64,000 nt of DNA from Flavobacteriales bacterium UBA972 (lineage in GTDB: Bacteria; Bacteroidota; Bacteroidia; Flavobacteriales; Schleiferiaceae), in contig DBBY01000002.1 of assembly GCA_002292855.1 (NCBI GenBank), forward strand, positions 32,293 through 96,292, written 5' to 3'. Shown piece by piece: positions 1 to 8,722 of this stretch. Position numbers and translations under genes: made by a program. The notes below the pieces were generated by a model, which saw nothing but the letters and a program-made list of their open reading frames with translations, had not been told where the DNA came from and did not search any database. The first letter of the stretch is position 1. Each line of letters starts with the position of its first letter.

Positions 1-707
1 GAACTCAAGTTATTGATGCAAAGCATGTTAAAAAGGCTTTTGGAGATAAGCTTCTCTATGAGGACTTGAATTTTAACTTGCCTCCTGCGGGAATCGTAGG
101 TATTGTTGGCCCGAACGGCGCGGGTAAGACAACCATTTTCAAGATGGTCATGGACCAGCTGAAGCCCGACGGCGGTGAGTTTAAGCTGGGCGAAACCGTC
201 AAGATTAGCTACGTCGACCAAACGCACTCTAAGCTGCATGCAGAGAAGTCTATTTTTGAGATTGTTGCCGACGGCCAAGAGCAGTTTGAACTGGGCGGAC
301 AACTGGTAAATTCAAGGTCCTACCTGTCGCGATTCAATTTTAGTGGAGCCGACCAATCCAAGAAGGTCGGAATTCTGTCGGGAGGGGAGCGCAACCGCCT
401 GCACCTTGCCATGGCCTTAAAAGAGGGCGGCAATGTGCTTCTTTTGGACGAACCAACCAACGACCTAGACATCAATACGCTCCGAGCGCTCGAGGAAGGT
501 CTTGATAATTTCGCGGGTTGTGCCGTAATTATTTCTCACGACCGTTGGTTTCTTGACCGGGTCTGTACGCACATTCTAGCCTTTGAGGGCGATTCAGAAG
601 CCTACTACTTTGAGGGTTCCTTTAGCGACTATGAGGAGAACAAGAAAAAGCGATTGGGCGGAGGTCTTGAACCCAAGAAGTTCCGATACAAAAAACTCGT
701 GAAGTGA
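1..707 (+). CDS. ettA: Energy-dependent translational throttle ABC-F ATPase EttA, C-terminal part
   Basis: This frame is open from the window edge (first complete codon at base 3), so only the second ATPase half of an ABC-F protein is present. It shows a Walker A GPNGAGKT, an ABC signature LSGGERNR and a Walker B VLLLDEPTNDLD followed by the switch histidine (ISHDRWF). ABC-F proteins have two ATPase domains and no membrane part. EttA binds the ribosomal E site and gates translation according to energy charge. The tail with RLGGG and RYKKL resembles EttA more than other ABC-F members. The stop overlaps the hisS start as GTGA, so the two are probably cotranscribed. The family is secure; the EttA subtype is likely. 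Confidence 0.9.
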   Translation, partial: TQVIDAKHVKKAFGDKLLYEDLNFNLPPAGIVGIVGPNGAGKTTIFKMVMDQLKPDGGEFKLGETVKISYVDQTHSKLHAEKSIFEIVADGQEQFELGGQLVNSRSYLSRFNFSGADQSKKVGILSGGERNRLHLAMALKEGGNVLLLDEPTNDLDINTLRALEEGLDNFAGCAVIISHDRWFLDRVCTHILAFEGDSEAYYFEGSFSDYEENKKKRLGGGLEPKKFRYKKLVK

Positions 708-2035
708 GCCAAGTCCGTCCTGCCAAAGGAACCCGTGATTTTGCGGCTGCTGACGTGATGCGGCGGCGCCATGTAATGTCGGTGCTGCAGGATGTATTTG
801 AGCGTTATGGCTACGCTCCGCTAGAAACTCCGTCGTTTGAAAACCTGGAAACCCTCATGGGTAAGTACGGCGACGAGGGAGATCGCTTGATTTTTAAGAT
901 TTTGCGATCGGGAGATTTTATGAAGTCGGTCGCCGACCCAACCCAGCCCAAGGCTTCGGAATTAGCTGACAAGGCATTGCGCTACGACCTTACGGTTCCC
1001 TTTGCGCGTTTTGTTGCCCAGAATGCGGGGCAGCTAGCCATGCCCTTTCGCCGCTACCAGATACAGCCGGTCTGGCGCGCCGACAATCCGCAAAAAGGCA
1101 GGTTTCGTGAGTTTTATCAGTGCGACGCCGACGTGGTTGGCAGCTCGAGCCTATGGCATGAGGTAGAATTAGTGGCGATTTACCACCGGGTTTTTGCCGA
1201 GCTGGGCCTTGACGTGGTGGTGCGTCTGAATCACCGAGGCTTGCTTGCGGGAATTGCAGAAGTTGCGGGCTTGGGCGATCGACTTACCGACTTTACCGTG
1301 GCCCTTGATAAGCTCGACAAAATTGGGGCAGAGGGAGTCCGCCTGGAATGGCGCGAACGCGGTTTCACGAAGCAGCAGTCTGCGGCTTTGGAGCCCGCAC
1401 TGGAGCCAATGACCGATATGGCGGCAACGTTGAGCCGCATGGAGCGCTGGTTGGCGTCTTCAGAACAAGGTATGGCCGCCCTGGCGGACCTTCGCTGGCT
1501 TACCGAGCGCGTGGCATCCTTTGGGCCCTTGGCCTTGGACGTGACCCTGGCTCGAGGCTTAAACTACTACACGGGCTGCATTTTTGAGGTGCAAGCCAAG
1601 ACGGTGGCCATGGGCAGCGTGGGCGGTGGCGGACGCTACGACAATTTGACGGGCATCTTTGGTGCTCCGGGCTTGAGCGGGGTAGGAATCAGCTTTGGTC
1701 TTGACCGAATTTTGCTTTGCCTCGAAGAGTTGGGGCTCCTCCCAGAACTCAGCGTTGGCCCACAGGTCTTAGTGTTTCAATTGGGCGACGAGGAAGCGGA
1801 CTATGCCTTTAGGGTGGCCGAAGCCCTTCGCGCAGAAGGAATCCGCACCGTGCTCTACCCAGAAACAGCTAAGATTAAAAAGCAGTTTGACTACGCCGAA
1901 AGAATTGGTGCTCAGTTCGTGGTCATGGCGGGCGCTCAGGAAGAGCGGGCACAGTTCATACAGGTCAAAAACCTAGGTACTGGAGTTCAGTCGGAACTGG
2001 CCCTCGACGGTTTGGGGTCCTTTGATTGGGTCTAG
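704..2035 (+). CDS. hisS: Histidyl-tRNA synthetase
   Basis: This 443-residue class II aminoacyl-tRNA synthetase charges tRNA-His in the cytoplasm. Motif 2 is visible in the stretch containing RRYQIQPVWRAD and FREFYQCDAD. The histidine-specific loop LARGLNYYTG and the glycine-rich GGGGRYD follow, then a C-terminal anticodon-binding domain from about residue 345 (PQVLVFQLG). The length is normal for the family. The GTG start overlaps the ettA stop by four bases, which fixes the start and suggests translational coupling. The 3' end overlaps the convergent DUF2490 gene by four bases. Confidence 0.97.
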   Translation: MSQVRPAKGTRDFAAADVMRRRHVMSVLQDVFERYGYAPLETPSFENLETLMGKYGDEGDRLIFKILRSGDFMKSVADPTQPKASELADKALRYDLTVPFARFVAQNAGQLAMPFRRYQIQPVWRADNPQKGRFREFYQCDADVVGSSSLWHEVELVAIYHRVFAELGLDVVVRLNHRGLLAGIAEVAGLGDRLTDFTVALDKLDKIGAEGVRLEWRERGFTKQQSAALEPALEPMTDMAATLSRMERWLASSEQGMAALADLRWLTERVASFGPLALDVTLARGLNYYTGCIFEVQAKTVAMGSVGGGGRYDNLTGIFGAPGLSGVGISFGLDRILLCLEELGLLPELSVGPQVLVFQLGDEEADYAFRVAEALRAEGIRTVLYPETAKIKKQFDYAERIGAQFVVMAGAQEERAQFIQVKNLGTGVQSELALDGLGSFDWV

Positions 2036-2655
2036 AACTTGTACCGTAGGCCCAACCGGACGATGGCGAAATCGTCCTCGAGAATATCTAGTCCGAGGTA
2101 GTCCCGCTGCAGCGCGACCATTGCGGACCATCTTAAGTGCTTGCCTTGCTTTAGGTTAATCCCTGCGCTAAGGCGTGTACGGCGTAGGCTTGAAAAGGGG
2201 CTGAATTGCTCGAACCACCACTCGGAACTTAGTTCAGGGGTCCAGATTCCAAGGCTTCGCTGGGCATAGATTCCGTAGCGCACGGAGGCGTTTCGGTTAA
2301 AGTGGTAGCGGATGCCTGCGTTCACGTCCGCTATTTTAAGGCCAGAAATTCTAGGCTTAAACGTTTTCTCGAGGGCAAGAGTGTGCCTTGGTTTGGTGCT
2401 TTGATTCAAGGGGGCCCTAAATTCATAGAAGTAGCTCCACCTCTTTTTGGCGTCGCGATTGATGCGCAGGTCGACAAACTCATTGAATTCCGTGCCTCGC
2501 CAGCGGTGCTCAAAGGATGCGGCGGCATCCCATTTCTTGCTCAAGGCTGCCTTAACCGTCGCAGAAGCCCATACCTGGGTTTGGCCCTCAGCACTTGGCA
2601 CAAACCCCACAAAAAGGAGCAGGAGTACCAAAAAATTAAGCGGCCTAGATTCCAA
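2032..2655 (-). CDS. DUF2490-like outer-membrane beta-barrel protein
   Basis: This predicted protein of about 207 residues has an N-terminal signal peptide (hydrophobic FLVLLLLFVGF, then a polar SAEGQ cleavage region). The body is rich in alternating aromatic strands and ends in RLGLRYKF, a typical barrel terminus with final phenylalanine. This pattern fits the DUF2490 family of Bacteroidota outer-membrane proteins, whose function is unknown. No ATG is available. The longest frame starts at a TTG at 2688, but a TTG at 2655 gives a compact signal peptide with an arginine before the hydrophobic core and overlaps the upstream small gene by 11 bases, so it is preferred. The family is moderately sure; the start is uncertain. 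Confidence 0.7.
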   Translation of the reverse strand: MESRPLNFLVLLLLFVGFVPSAEGQTQVWASATVKAALSKKWDAAASFEHRWRGTEFNEFVDLRINRDAKKRWSYFYEFRAPLNQSTKPRHTLALEKTFKPRISGLKIADVNAGIRYHFNRNASVRYGIYAQRSLGIWTPELSSEWWFEQFSPFSSLRRTRLSAGINLKQGKHLRWSAMVALQRDYLGLDILEDDFAIVRLGLRYKF

Positions 2656-2917
2656 GGATCGTGGCGGCCAATAGGATGCTAAACACAATGTAGAGCAGGG
2701 GGCGAATCAATTTGTGCACAATGTCTTTCGCGAGGCGTTCGCCCCGAAAGGTGAGAATGGCTCGGCTCGCATCCAGCGGGTGAGGTGCAATTACTTTACG
2801 CAGGAGCATCTCCTGCAGGAGCAGAGTTTCGTTGATGGGAATGCCCCCTTTGGAGTTTTCGTAGCGGTAGAAAAGTCCGCGAAAGTAAAGCGCGATAATT
2901 CGCAGGTCCTGTTGCAT
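2645..2917 (-). CDS. Small protein of unknown function with C-terminal membrane helix
   Basis: This 90-residue protein is not recognised as any family. The N-terminal 65 residues look soluble and mixed in charge. The last 20 (LLYIVFSILLAATILGI) form one membrane helix, so it may be tail-anchored. It starts with ATG and its 3' end overlaps the start region of the DUF2490-like gene, suggesting cotranscription. Just upstream of the ATG is TAAATTG, one base short of the TAnnTTTG promoter element seen elsewhere in the window. Coding status rests on the clean ATG start, tight packing and sensible composition; no function is proposed. Confidence 0.6.
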   Translation of the reverse strand: MQQDLRIIALYFRGLFYRYENSKGGIPINETLLLQEMLLRKVIAPHPLDASRAILTFRGERLAKDIVHKLIRPLLYIVFSILLAATILGI

Positions 2918-2954
2918 GCCGCAATTTACTGCGCTGGCTGAGTTTTTATAGGCA

Positions 2955-4172
2955 CTAGGTCAACCAAGCCTGGCGAAAGGCTCGGTTGGCATCGTAGTCT
3001 TGGGCCTGCTTGACCGTGTTGAATCGCCGAACAGGGCGGGGGTCGTTGCCCACGCCGGCCAAATAGGCCCAATTGGCCCAGTTGCTTGCCGGGTCGTAGT
3101 CCAGCAGTTGCGACTCGAAGTATGCAGCACCGTAGCGCCAATCGATGCCAAGGTCGTGAATCAGGTAGGACGCTAAATTCTGCCGAGCACGGTTGCTGCT
3201 GTAGCCCGTTTCTGCGAGTTCGCGCATGCCGGCGTTGACGAAATCGTCGCCGGTTTGTCCGTCGACCCACCGTTGAAAGGCTCGGGCGTTGAATCCGGCT
3301 CGGGGCGCTTGTTCTCGGAATCCCTTTTTATGAAAAAGTCGTCTGCCTGCGCGGTAGGCGACCCACTGAAAGTACTCCCGCCAAAGGAGTTCCACGCGGA
3401 TCCATTCCACCTCGGGGCTGCCTCCGAGCGTCTCCTCGAGATTCAGGCAAGCCTGCCAAATGCGGCGCGGACTCAGTGCGCCCGATGCCAGCCAAGGCGA
3501 GAACTTGGTGGAATATTCCGTACCAAGAAGGCCGTTGCGGCGCGTTTTGTAGGCTGCGGCTCCCTCGGGATTGCGCAGGTAGGCTTCAAGGCGGGCTAAT
3601 GCGGAGGCTTCGCCCGGTTCAAAGGGAAAGGCTTGGCTGGTTGAAGTAGGTGATGCACCGTGGGGATCTACTTGTAAGGGCGGCAATTCAAAGCGGAGGT
3701 TCTCGCGCTCTACTTTGTGCCTAAAGGGGGTAAAAACCTCGGGCAAGCGGTTAATTCCGCCCGGAATGGCCTCGGGTTCAAGAATACTGTGCGTCCAAAA
3801 TCCATGAATCCGCTTCACTAAGGCGCGAAGTTGGGCTTCGTCTTGGCGCTCCTCGTGGGCCACGGCGAAGCTGTAGGTGAGCGCGCTCAGTCGGTTGGTT
3901 CGCAGCCAATCGAGGGCGGAACCTTCGGTCTCTTCGAGTGCAATGCCGTGCTTTTGAAGCTCGGCGCGCATCGTTTGAAGGTCTTTTTGCGTCCATTCAA
4001 TGCGGCGGGCACTCATGCGCGGAATTCCGCCTATTCCGGCATCGAGGTGCAGGCGGTTCCAGGCAAAGAAAACCCGGAGCTCTTCGCCTGTTTTTGTCGC
4101 TTCTTGGAGGGCAAATTCCCAGCAAGAATTGTCGCTAAGGCGTCGGTCGTGACGGATCCACCATGCAATCAT
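2955..4172 (-). CDS. Cryptochrome DASH-type photolyase
   Basis: This 405-residue FAD-dependent photolyase/cryptochrome begins with the antenna-binding alpha/beta domain ([11 protein letters not shown]). The FAD-binding domain follows, with the block GYSSNRARQNLASYL and then DYDPASNWANWAYLAGVGNDPR, the most characteristic stretch of the Cry-DASH subfamily. DASH proteins repair cyclobutane pyrimidine dimers, mainly in single-stranded DNA, and may also sense blue light. The ATG overlaps the stop of the upstream FeS-type photolyase as ATGA, placing it last in a five-gene light-repair operon. The length is at the short end for DASH proteins, with no C-terminal extension. Confidence 0.92.
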   Translation of the reverse strand: MIAWWIRHDRRLSDNSCWEFALQEATKTGEELRVFFAWNRLHLDAGIGGIPRMSARRIEWTQKDLQTMRAELQKHGIALEETEGSALDWLRTNRLSALTYSFAVAHEERQDEAQLRALVKRIHGFWTHSILEPEAIPGGINRLPEVFTPFRHKVERENLRFELPPLQVDPHGASPTSTSQAFPFEPGEASALARLEAYLRNPEGAAAYKTRRNGLLGTEYSTKFSPWLASGALSPRRIWQACLNLEETLGGSPEVEWIRVELLWREYFQWVAYRAGRRLFHKKGFREQAPRAGFNARAFQRWVDGQTGDDFVNAGMRELAETGYSSNRARQNLASYLIHDLGIDWRYGAAYFESQLLDYDPASNWANWAYLAGVGNDPRPVRRFNTVKQAQDYDANRAFRQAWLT

Positions 4173-5692
4173 AACTCGTTTATTCTGTTAAGGTTAAATT
4201 CGGCTTGCTCCAGTAATGCTTCACGGTGATCGGGGTTCATCTTGTCCCAGGTTCGGTAGACCATTCCAATGCGGGGATTCCGCTCGAGCAGGTGCCGGTT
4301 TCGCTCGTGAAAATGCCAGTAAAGGGAGTTGAAGGGGCAGGCGTTATCGCCCACTTTTTCGGTGACGGAATAGGCGCATTTTGCGCAGTGGTTGCCCTGC
4401 TTGTTGAGGTAGGATCCGCTGCTGACATAGGGCTTGGTCCCCACAATGCCGCCGTCGGCAAACTGGCTCATTCCGCGGGTATTGGGCAGCTCGACCCATT
4501 CCACCGCGTCGATGTAAATGCCGAGGTACCACGCGTCGAGTTTGCTGGGGTCGAGGCCCGCCAGCAGAGCGAAGTTGCCTATGACCATGAGGCGCTGAAT
4601 GTGGTGGGCATAGGCCGTGCGCAGGCTTTGATCCACTGCGACGCTCAGGCAGCGCATCTTGGTTTTGCCTGTGAACATCCAGTCGGGCAGGGCTCGGTCG
4701 TGGTTAAAGAAGTTTAGGTTCTGGTATTCGGGCATTTTTGCCCAATAAATACCGCGGATGTATTCGCGCCAACCCAAAATTTGGCGAATAAAGCCTTCGG
4801 CGGCGGCAAGGGGAACGCGCTGGGGGTCATGGCGATAGGCCTCTTCTGCTCGCTGAACTACCTCAAGCGGATTAAGCATTTTAGTATTGAGCGCAAAGGA
4901 CAGCCTGCTGTGGAAGAGAAAGTCCTGGTCTTCGGCCAGTGAGTCCTGAAACCGTCCAAAAAGCGGCAGTAGGTGCTCTATAAAATGGTCGAGGATGCTG
5001 AGTGCTTCGGTTCGGTCGGCGGGCCAGGGGAAGTCTTCTGCGCTGGCGTCTCCCCAACTTGGGATGCCATGGCGGTTGAGGCGTTCATCTAGGGCGCTCA
5101 GGTTGTGATGCGCCCGCCACTCGGCCGGGACGCTTTGCTTGGGGTCCCACTTGGACCGGTTGTCGGAATCGAAGTTCCACGCACCGCCTTCTGGCTGGCC
5201 TGCCGCGTTGAGGAGTACATTCCACTTTTGACGCATTACGCGGTAAAACGATTCCATGAGGAAGGTCTTTTTGCCCGCAAACTGATTGGCTACCGTGCTT
5301 CGCTCGGTGAGAAAGTGCTCGCTTGGCACGCAGGTTCCAATGCCTTTCAGGGACTCGCTCAGTCGCCATTCGTCGGGCTCCTGATACTCAATGTGTACCG
5401 TTTGACCTGTTTGTTCTATTTCGGCTCGGAGGGCTTCTAGGTTTGCCCGAAGGCTTCCTTGCTGGCGGGGATCGTCGAGGGTCCAATAGGCCACGCGATG
5501 GCCTTCGGACTCGAGGTTATGAGCAAGCCGCTGCATGCCGTGCAAGAAGGCGAGCATTTTTTGGCGGTGGTGGGGAGCGTAGCGCAGTTCTTCTTCGGAT
5601 TCAAACAGGGCGTAGACGACGTCTTCGCGCGGGCTGTTAAACCATGAGTGCGTGGGGTTGAGCTGGTCTCCCAGGATGAGCCTTAGAATCAT
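4169..5692 (-). CDS. FeS-cluster bacterial cryptochrome/photolyase (PhrB-like)
   Basis: This 507-residue protein belongs to the deoxyribodipyrimidine photolyase-related family, typified by the (6-4) photolyase PhrB. The start [12 protein letters not shown] is a family hallmark and sits in an ATGA overlap with the DUF2256 gene, so the longer in-frame extension to 5797 is rejected. The C-terminal part carries a cysteine set suited to a [4Fe-4S] cluster: [11 protein letters not shown], then GNHCAKC and [11 protein letters not shown]. Family members bind FAD and often a lumazine-type antenna and repair (6-4) photoproducts. The substrate here is inferred from the family. Confidence 0.93.
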   Translation of the reverse strand: MILRLILGDQLNPTHSWFNSPREDVVYALFESEEELRYAPHHRQKMLAFLHGMQRLAHNLESEGHRVAYWTLDDPRQQGSLRANLEALRAEIEQTGQTVHIEYQEPDEWRLSESLKGIGTCVPSEHFLTERSTVANQFAGKKTFLMESFYRVMRQKWNVLLNAAGQPEGGAWNFDSDNRSKWDPKQSVPAEWRAHHNLSALDERLNRHGIPSWGDASAEDFPWPADRTEALSILDHFIEHLLPLFGRFQDSLAEDQDFLFHSRLSFALNTKMLNPLEVVQRAEEAYRHDPQRVPLAAAEGFIRQILGWREYIRGIYWAKMPEYQNLNFFNHDRALPDWMFTGKTKMRCLSVAVDQSLRTAYAHHIQRLMVIGNFALLAGLDPSKLDAWYLGIYIDAVEWVELPNTRGMSQFADGGIVGTKPYVSSGSYLNKQGNHCAKCAYSVTEKVGDNACPFNSLYWHFHERNRHLLERNPRIGMVYRTWDKMNPDHREALLEQAEFNLNRINEL

Positions 5693-5844
5693 GGGTTCGG
5701 CGTTTTTTTCACGTCCCCGCGGCAGCGGTCCGAGCAAAACTTGACCTGATCCCAGTCGCGTTCCCATTTTTTGCGCCAGGCAAAGGGTCGTCCGCATTGA
5801 ATGCAGTCCTTTTGAGGCAGGTTGCTCTTGGCTACTCCGCGCAC
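5689..5844 (-). CDS. DUF2256 zinc-finger-like small protein
   Basis: This 51-residue protein lies between the flavin reductase and the FeS photolyase. Its core has two cysteine pairs, [14 protein letters not shown] and then FCSDRCR, the pattern of DUF2256, a small putative zinc-binding family often encoded beside cryptochromes and photolyases. The GTG at 5844 is the first possible start: an in-frame TAA, which is also the flavin reductase stop, lies two codons upstream. The stop overlaps the photolyase ATG as ATGA. The frame is easily missed because the photolyase frame extends across it. The molecular role of DUF2256 is unknown; a partner role in the photolyase system is inferred from position. 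Confidence 0.88.
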   Translation of the reverse strand: MRGVAKSNLPQKDCIQCGRPFAWRKKWERDWDQVKFCSDRCRGDVKKTPNP

Positions 5845-5847
5845 GGT

Positions 5848-6489
5848 TTATGGCTTTTGCAATGGAGCGTTCCCCTCCGTATTGACCTCTGCATAAGGAA
5901 GCTGAATCACGGTCTTGCTGTGCAGGTAGGTGTCCAGGCCTTGAGCGGTAAAATGATCCTCGGGCATAGGGACAAATCCGCTCTCTTCGACGGTCATCGA
6001 GGGGGCAAGGATCACCTCAACGACGGACCCCACCACCAAAACACTGCCGTTGGCCAGTAGGTGTTCTTCATCCAGTCGAAGTCCGTAAGAAACCAAAGCC
6101 GAGGTGATGCGGGGGGCGTGAATGCGCTCAAAGGACTGCCAGGGAAGGCCGACGGAGTCGAGCTCGCTCTGGCCCTCGGGATACTTGGCGCTGCACTGGT
6201 GAAGCTGCCTTGCCTCGAACTGCTGGCCGCCCAAGAGGTGAAATCCAAAGGCTTTTTGCTCCCTGCAGTAGCGCAGCCCTTGATGTTCGTCGGTCAGGGG
6301 CCGAAACAGAAAACCGAGTTGGGGCGGGTTGGCGCTCACGTGAAGGGTTTGGCTAAACACGGCCGCATTGGCAATTCCTTCGGGCGAGAACGAAGTGAGC
6401 AAACCGACCTGTCGGGGCCCGCTCAGGGAATTAAAAAACTGGGCCCGATAGCGCGGTGCCCACTGGGTCCAAACGGCCTCGGTAATCAC
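5848..6489 (-). CDS. Flavin reductase family protein (FMN-binding split barrel)
   Basis: This protein of about 213 residues resembles flavin reductase-like flavoproteins. The stretch GPRQVGLLTSFSPEGIANAAVFSQTLHVSANPPQLGF matches the flavin-binding split-barrel opening, and a barrel region follows with EEHLLANGSVLVVGSVVEVI. Such proteins bind FMN and often reduce free flavin with NAD(P)H. The longest frame reaches 6546, inside the SDR gene, but a GTG at 6489 forms a TAGTG overlap with the SDR stop and is preferred. Placement before DUF2256 and two photolyases suggests it supplies reduced flavin or supports photolyase maturation; that role is inference. Confidence 0.82.
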   Translation of the reverse strand: MITEAVWTQWAPRYRAQFFNSLSGPRQVGLLTSFSPEGIANAAVFSQTLHVSANPPQLGFLFRPLTDEHQGLRYCREQKAFGFHLLGGQQFEARQLHQCSAKYPEGQSELDSVGLPWQSFERIHAPRITSALVSYGLRLDEEHLLANGSVLVVGSVVEVILAPSMTVEESGFVPMPEDHFTAQGLDTYLHSKTVIQLPYAEVNTEGNAPLQKP

Positions 6490-7169
6490 TAGGGGCGGAG
6501 GCTGCTCATGCCGCCGTCGACTCCCAGAACCTGGCCACTGATCCATGAATTGTCGAGCAAAAGAAGGCCAGCATGGGCCAAATCAGCCACCTGGCCGACG
6601 CGCTTTAGGGGGTGGCGTTCTGCTGCCGCCGCCGCACGGGCTTCGTTGCCCAGTATTTTGTTGGCCAATGGAGTATCGGTGATGGACGGGGCTATTGCAT
6701 TGACCCGCACTGCAGGAGCCCATTCCGCCGCAAGGGACCGCACAAGGCCTTCTACCGCGCCCTTGGCCATGGCAATGCTTGCGTGGTAGCTCATTCCCTG
6801 AGAAACGGCTACCGTGCTAAAGAGCAGGGCAGAACCTTGGGCTGCGCGAAGCGCTTTCTCGGCCTTCTGGAGCGTTAATGCCGCAGCAAGGGCATTGATT
6901 TCGAAGTCGTTTCGAAAGTCCTCGATTTTGTAGCCCTTGAAGGGTTTTAGGTTGATGCTGCCGGGAGCGTAAACCAACCCGTCGAGCTCATCGGGAAGCC
7001 CAGAACCGTCCCAGGTTAAAATATCCGCTTGAATTTCGCGAAGGTTGGCATGCGAAAAGTCGGCCGGCTGGCGCGACAGGCCAAGGACGAAGTCTCCGCG
7101 CTGAAGAAGCAACTCGGCAAGGGCGCGACCGATTCCGCTGCGATGGCCAATTATAAAGTATGTTTTCAT
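6489..7169 (-). CDS. SDR-family oxidoreductase lacking the canonical catalytic tyrosine
   Basis: This 226-residue short-chain dehydrogenase has a nucleotide-binding GHRSGIG near the N terminus, an LVYAPGSINLKP segment in place of NNAG, and a catalytic-serine region STVAVSQGM. The segment that normally reads YxxxK is IAMAK, so the tyrosine four residues before the lysine is isoleucine. A tyrosine occurs five residues further upstream (SYHAS) but is out of register. The C terminus ISGQVLGVDGGMSS is typical. As first gene of the photolyase operon, its job is probably linked to that system, but the substrate is unknown. Similar tyrosine-less SDRs in photolyase clusters of other Bacteroidota are recalled, not checked. 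Confidence 0.85.
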   Translation of the reverse strand: MKTYFIIGHRSGIGRALAELLLQRGDFVLGLSRQPADFSHANLREIQADILTWDGSGLPDELDGLVYAPGSINLKPFKGYKIEDFRNDFEINALAAALTLQKAEKALRAAQGSALLFSTVAVSQGMSYHASIAMAKGAVEGLVRSLAAEWAPAVRVNAIAPSITDTPLANKILGNEARAAAAAERHPLKRVGQVADLAHAGLLLLDNSWISGQVLGVDGGMSSLRP

Positions 7170-7192
7170 AAGAACTCTAACACGCCTCGCGC

Positions 7193-7200
7193 TACTTTTG
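7193..7200 (+). promoter_or_regulatory. -7 promoter element for hutH (TACTTTTG)
   Basis: Exact match to the Bacteroidota -7 consensus TAnnTTTG. It ends 16 bases before the hutH ATG, predicting a short leader. Confidence 0.6.
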
Positions 7201-7216
7201 TTGAAACCCTAAACTT

Positions 7217-8722
7217 ATGCCATTGAACGCACTAAACCTAACCTCGGAATGGACTCTTAGCCAGTGGCAGAGCGTGGCAATGGGCCAGGCGCAGCTTCAT
7301 CTTGCGGATGCTGACCGAGAAGCCGTCGCGGCTAACCGCAGTGTTTTGGACCGCGGAATCGAAGAGGGTCGCATCGTGTATGGCGTTAATACGGGTTTTG
7401 GAGCCCTCTGCACCACGGCAGTAGAGCGTCAGGACCTCCAAAGGCTTCAACGCAACCTCATTATTAGCCATGCAGCAGGGTCGGGACCCTTGGCGGAGCC
7501 CGCTATTGTTCGATTGATGCTTGCAGCCAAGGCACGCAACCTCGCCCTTGGGCACTCGGGCGTTAGGCCAGAACTTTTGGATGCGCTGCTCGTCTTGCTC
7601 AAGGAAGACGCCCTGCCGGAGGTGCCCGTTATGGGATCCCTTGGGGCTTCGGGCGACTTGGCACCTCTCTCGCACCTGTCGCTTGCCCTAATTGGTGAAG
7701 GCTTTGTGCACCATCGTGGCCAGCGTAAATCAGCAACGCAGTTTTGGGCGGAATTGGGCTTGACCCCGCAAGTACTTGAGGCCAAGGAGGGTCTTGCGCT
7801 AATTAACGGAACCCAGTTCATGCAGGCCGTCGGTTTTGCCAGCGCAATCAAGGCTGCGGCAATCGCGCATTGGGCCGACGCCGTGGGAACCGCATCCCTA
7901 CTTGCCTACGACGGGATGCCCTCGCCCTTTGAGGAACGCGTTCATGCCTTGCGTCCGCACCATGGCCAGGTAGGGGTGGCGCGTAGCGTACGCGCCTGGG
8001 CCGAAGGTTCGCCCGGTTGGAACTATGGCAAAGACCACGTTCAGGATCCCTATTCGTTTCGCTGCATGCCCCAGGTTCACGGAGCCAGCCGAGACGCTTG
8101 GAGCCATGCCCTGCGGGTGCTTCAAACCGAGTCCTGCTCGGTGACCGACAATCCCTTGGTTTTTACCGATTCGGGCGACGGCGTTAGTGCAGGTCATTTT
8201 CACGGTCAGCCCCTTGCTTTGGTCTTTGATTATGTCAAAATTGCCAGTGCAGAGTGGGGTAGCATAAGCGAGCGCCGCATCAACCAGCTCTGCCTAGGCA
8301 AGCGCGGACTTCCCATGTTTCTCGCTGCGGACAGTGGCGTAGAGAGTGGCCTTATGATCGTGCAGTACGCAGCAGCAGCCCTCGTGAGCCGCAACAAGCA
8401 GCGCGCTACCCCTGCAAGTGCCGACAGCATCGACAGCAGCGCCGGCCAAGAAGACCATGTAAGCATGGGCGCCAACGCCGCGACCGACCTTTACGAAGTT
8501 TTGGGGAACGTCGAGCGCATACTGGCCATGGAATGGCTGTGTGCGGTTCAGGCCTCAGAGCGCAGCGACCGCGACTTAGGCCCCAAGCTTGAGGCCCTCA
8601 AGGCATCATTCCGTCGGGAATTTGCGGCAAGCCCCGGCGACTACTACGCCCACGAAGCCATGGAAGCAGCGCTGTGTTTTGTGCAAACCCAGGGTTTGGG
8701 CTCGCTCGACGAGGTTTTTTAG
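7217..8722 (+). CDS. hutH: Histidine ammonia-lyase
   Basis: This 501-residue enzyme converts L-histidine to trans-urocanate and ammonia, the first step of histidine degradation. The MIO cofactor tripeptide Ala-Ser-Gly sits in GSLGASGDLAPLSH near residue 142. Further family blocks are the N-terminal YGVNTGFG, the active-site QDPYSFRCMPQVHGA and the C-terminal SAGQEDHVSMG. The length is normal. The other hut genes (hutU, hutI, hutG) are not in this window, so the pathway must be completed elsewhere or the enzyme serves another purpose. The gene has its own promoter and ends in a four-base convergent overlap with rsmE. Confidence 0.96.
   Translation: MPLNALNLTSEWTLSQWQSVAMGQAQLHLADADREAVAANRSVLDRGIEEGRIVYGVNTGFGALCTTAVERQDLQRLQRNLIISHAAGSGPLAEPAIVRLMLAAKARNLALGHSGVRPELLDALLVLLKEDALPEVPVMGSLGASGDLAPLSHLSLALIGEGFVHHRGQRKSATQFWAELGLTPQVLEAKEGLALINGTQFMQAVGFASAIKAAAIAHWADAVGTASLLAYDGMPSPFEERVHALRPHHGQVGVARSVRAWAEGSPGWNYGKDHVQDPYSFRCMPQVHGASRDAWSHALRVLQTESCSVTDNPLVFTDSGDGVSAGHFHGQPLALVFDYVKIASAEWGSISERRINQLCLGKRGLPMFLAADSGVESGLMIVQYAAAALVSRNKQRATPASADSIDSSAGQEDHVSMGANAATDLYEVLGNVERILAMEWLCAVQASERSDRDLGPKLEALKASFRREFAASPGDYYAHEAMEAALCFVQTQGLGSLDEVF

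Noticed and set aside
4226..4717. 163-codon plus-strand open frame
   Set aside because: It lies antisense inside the FeS photolyase gene, whose protein motifs are unmistakable; high-GC codon use creates long shadow frames.
5693..5797. 35-codon N-terminal extension of the FeS photolyase
   Set aside because: The region encodes DUF2256 in another frame, and [12 protein letters not shown] is the conserved photolyase start.
7238..7675. 145-codon minus-strand open frame
   Set aside because: It is a shadow of hutH, with no recognisable protein pattern and no promoter or operon logic.
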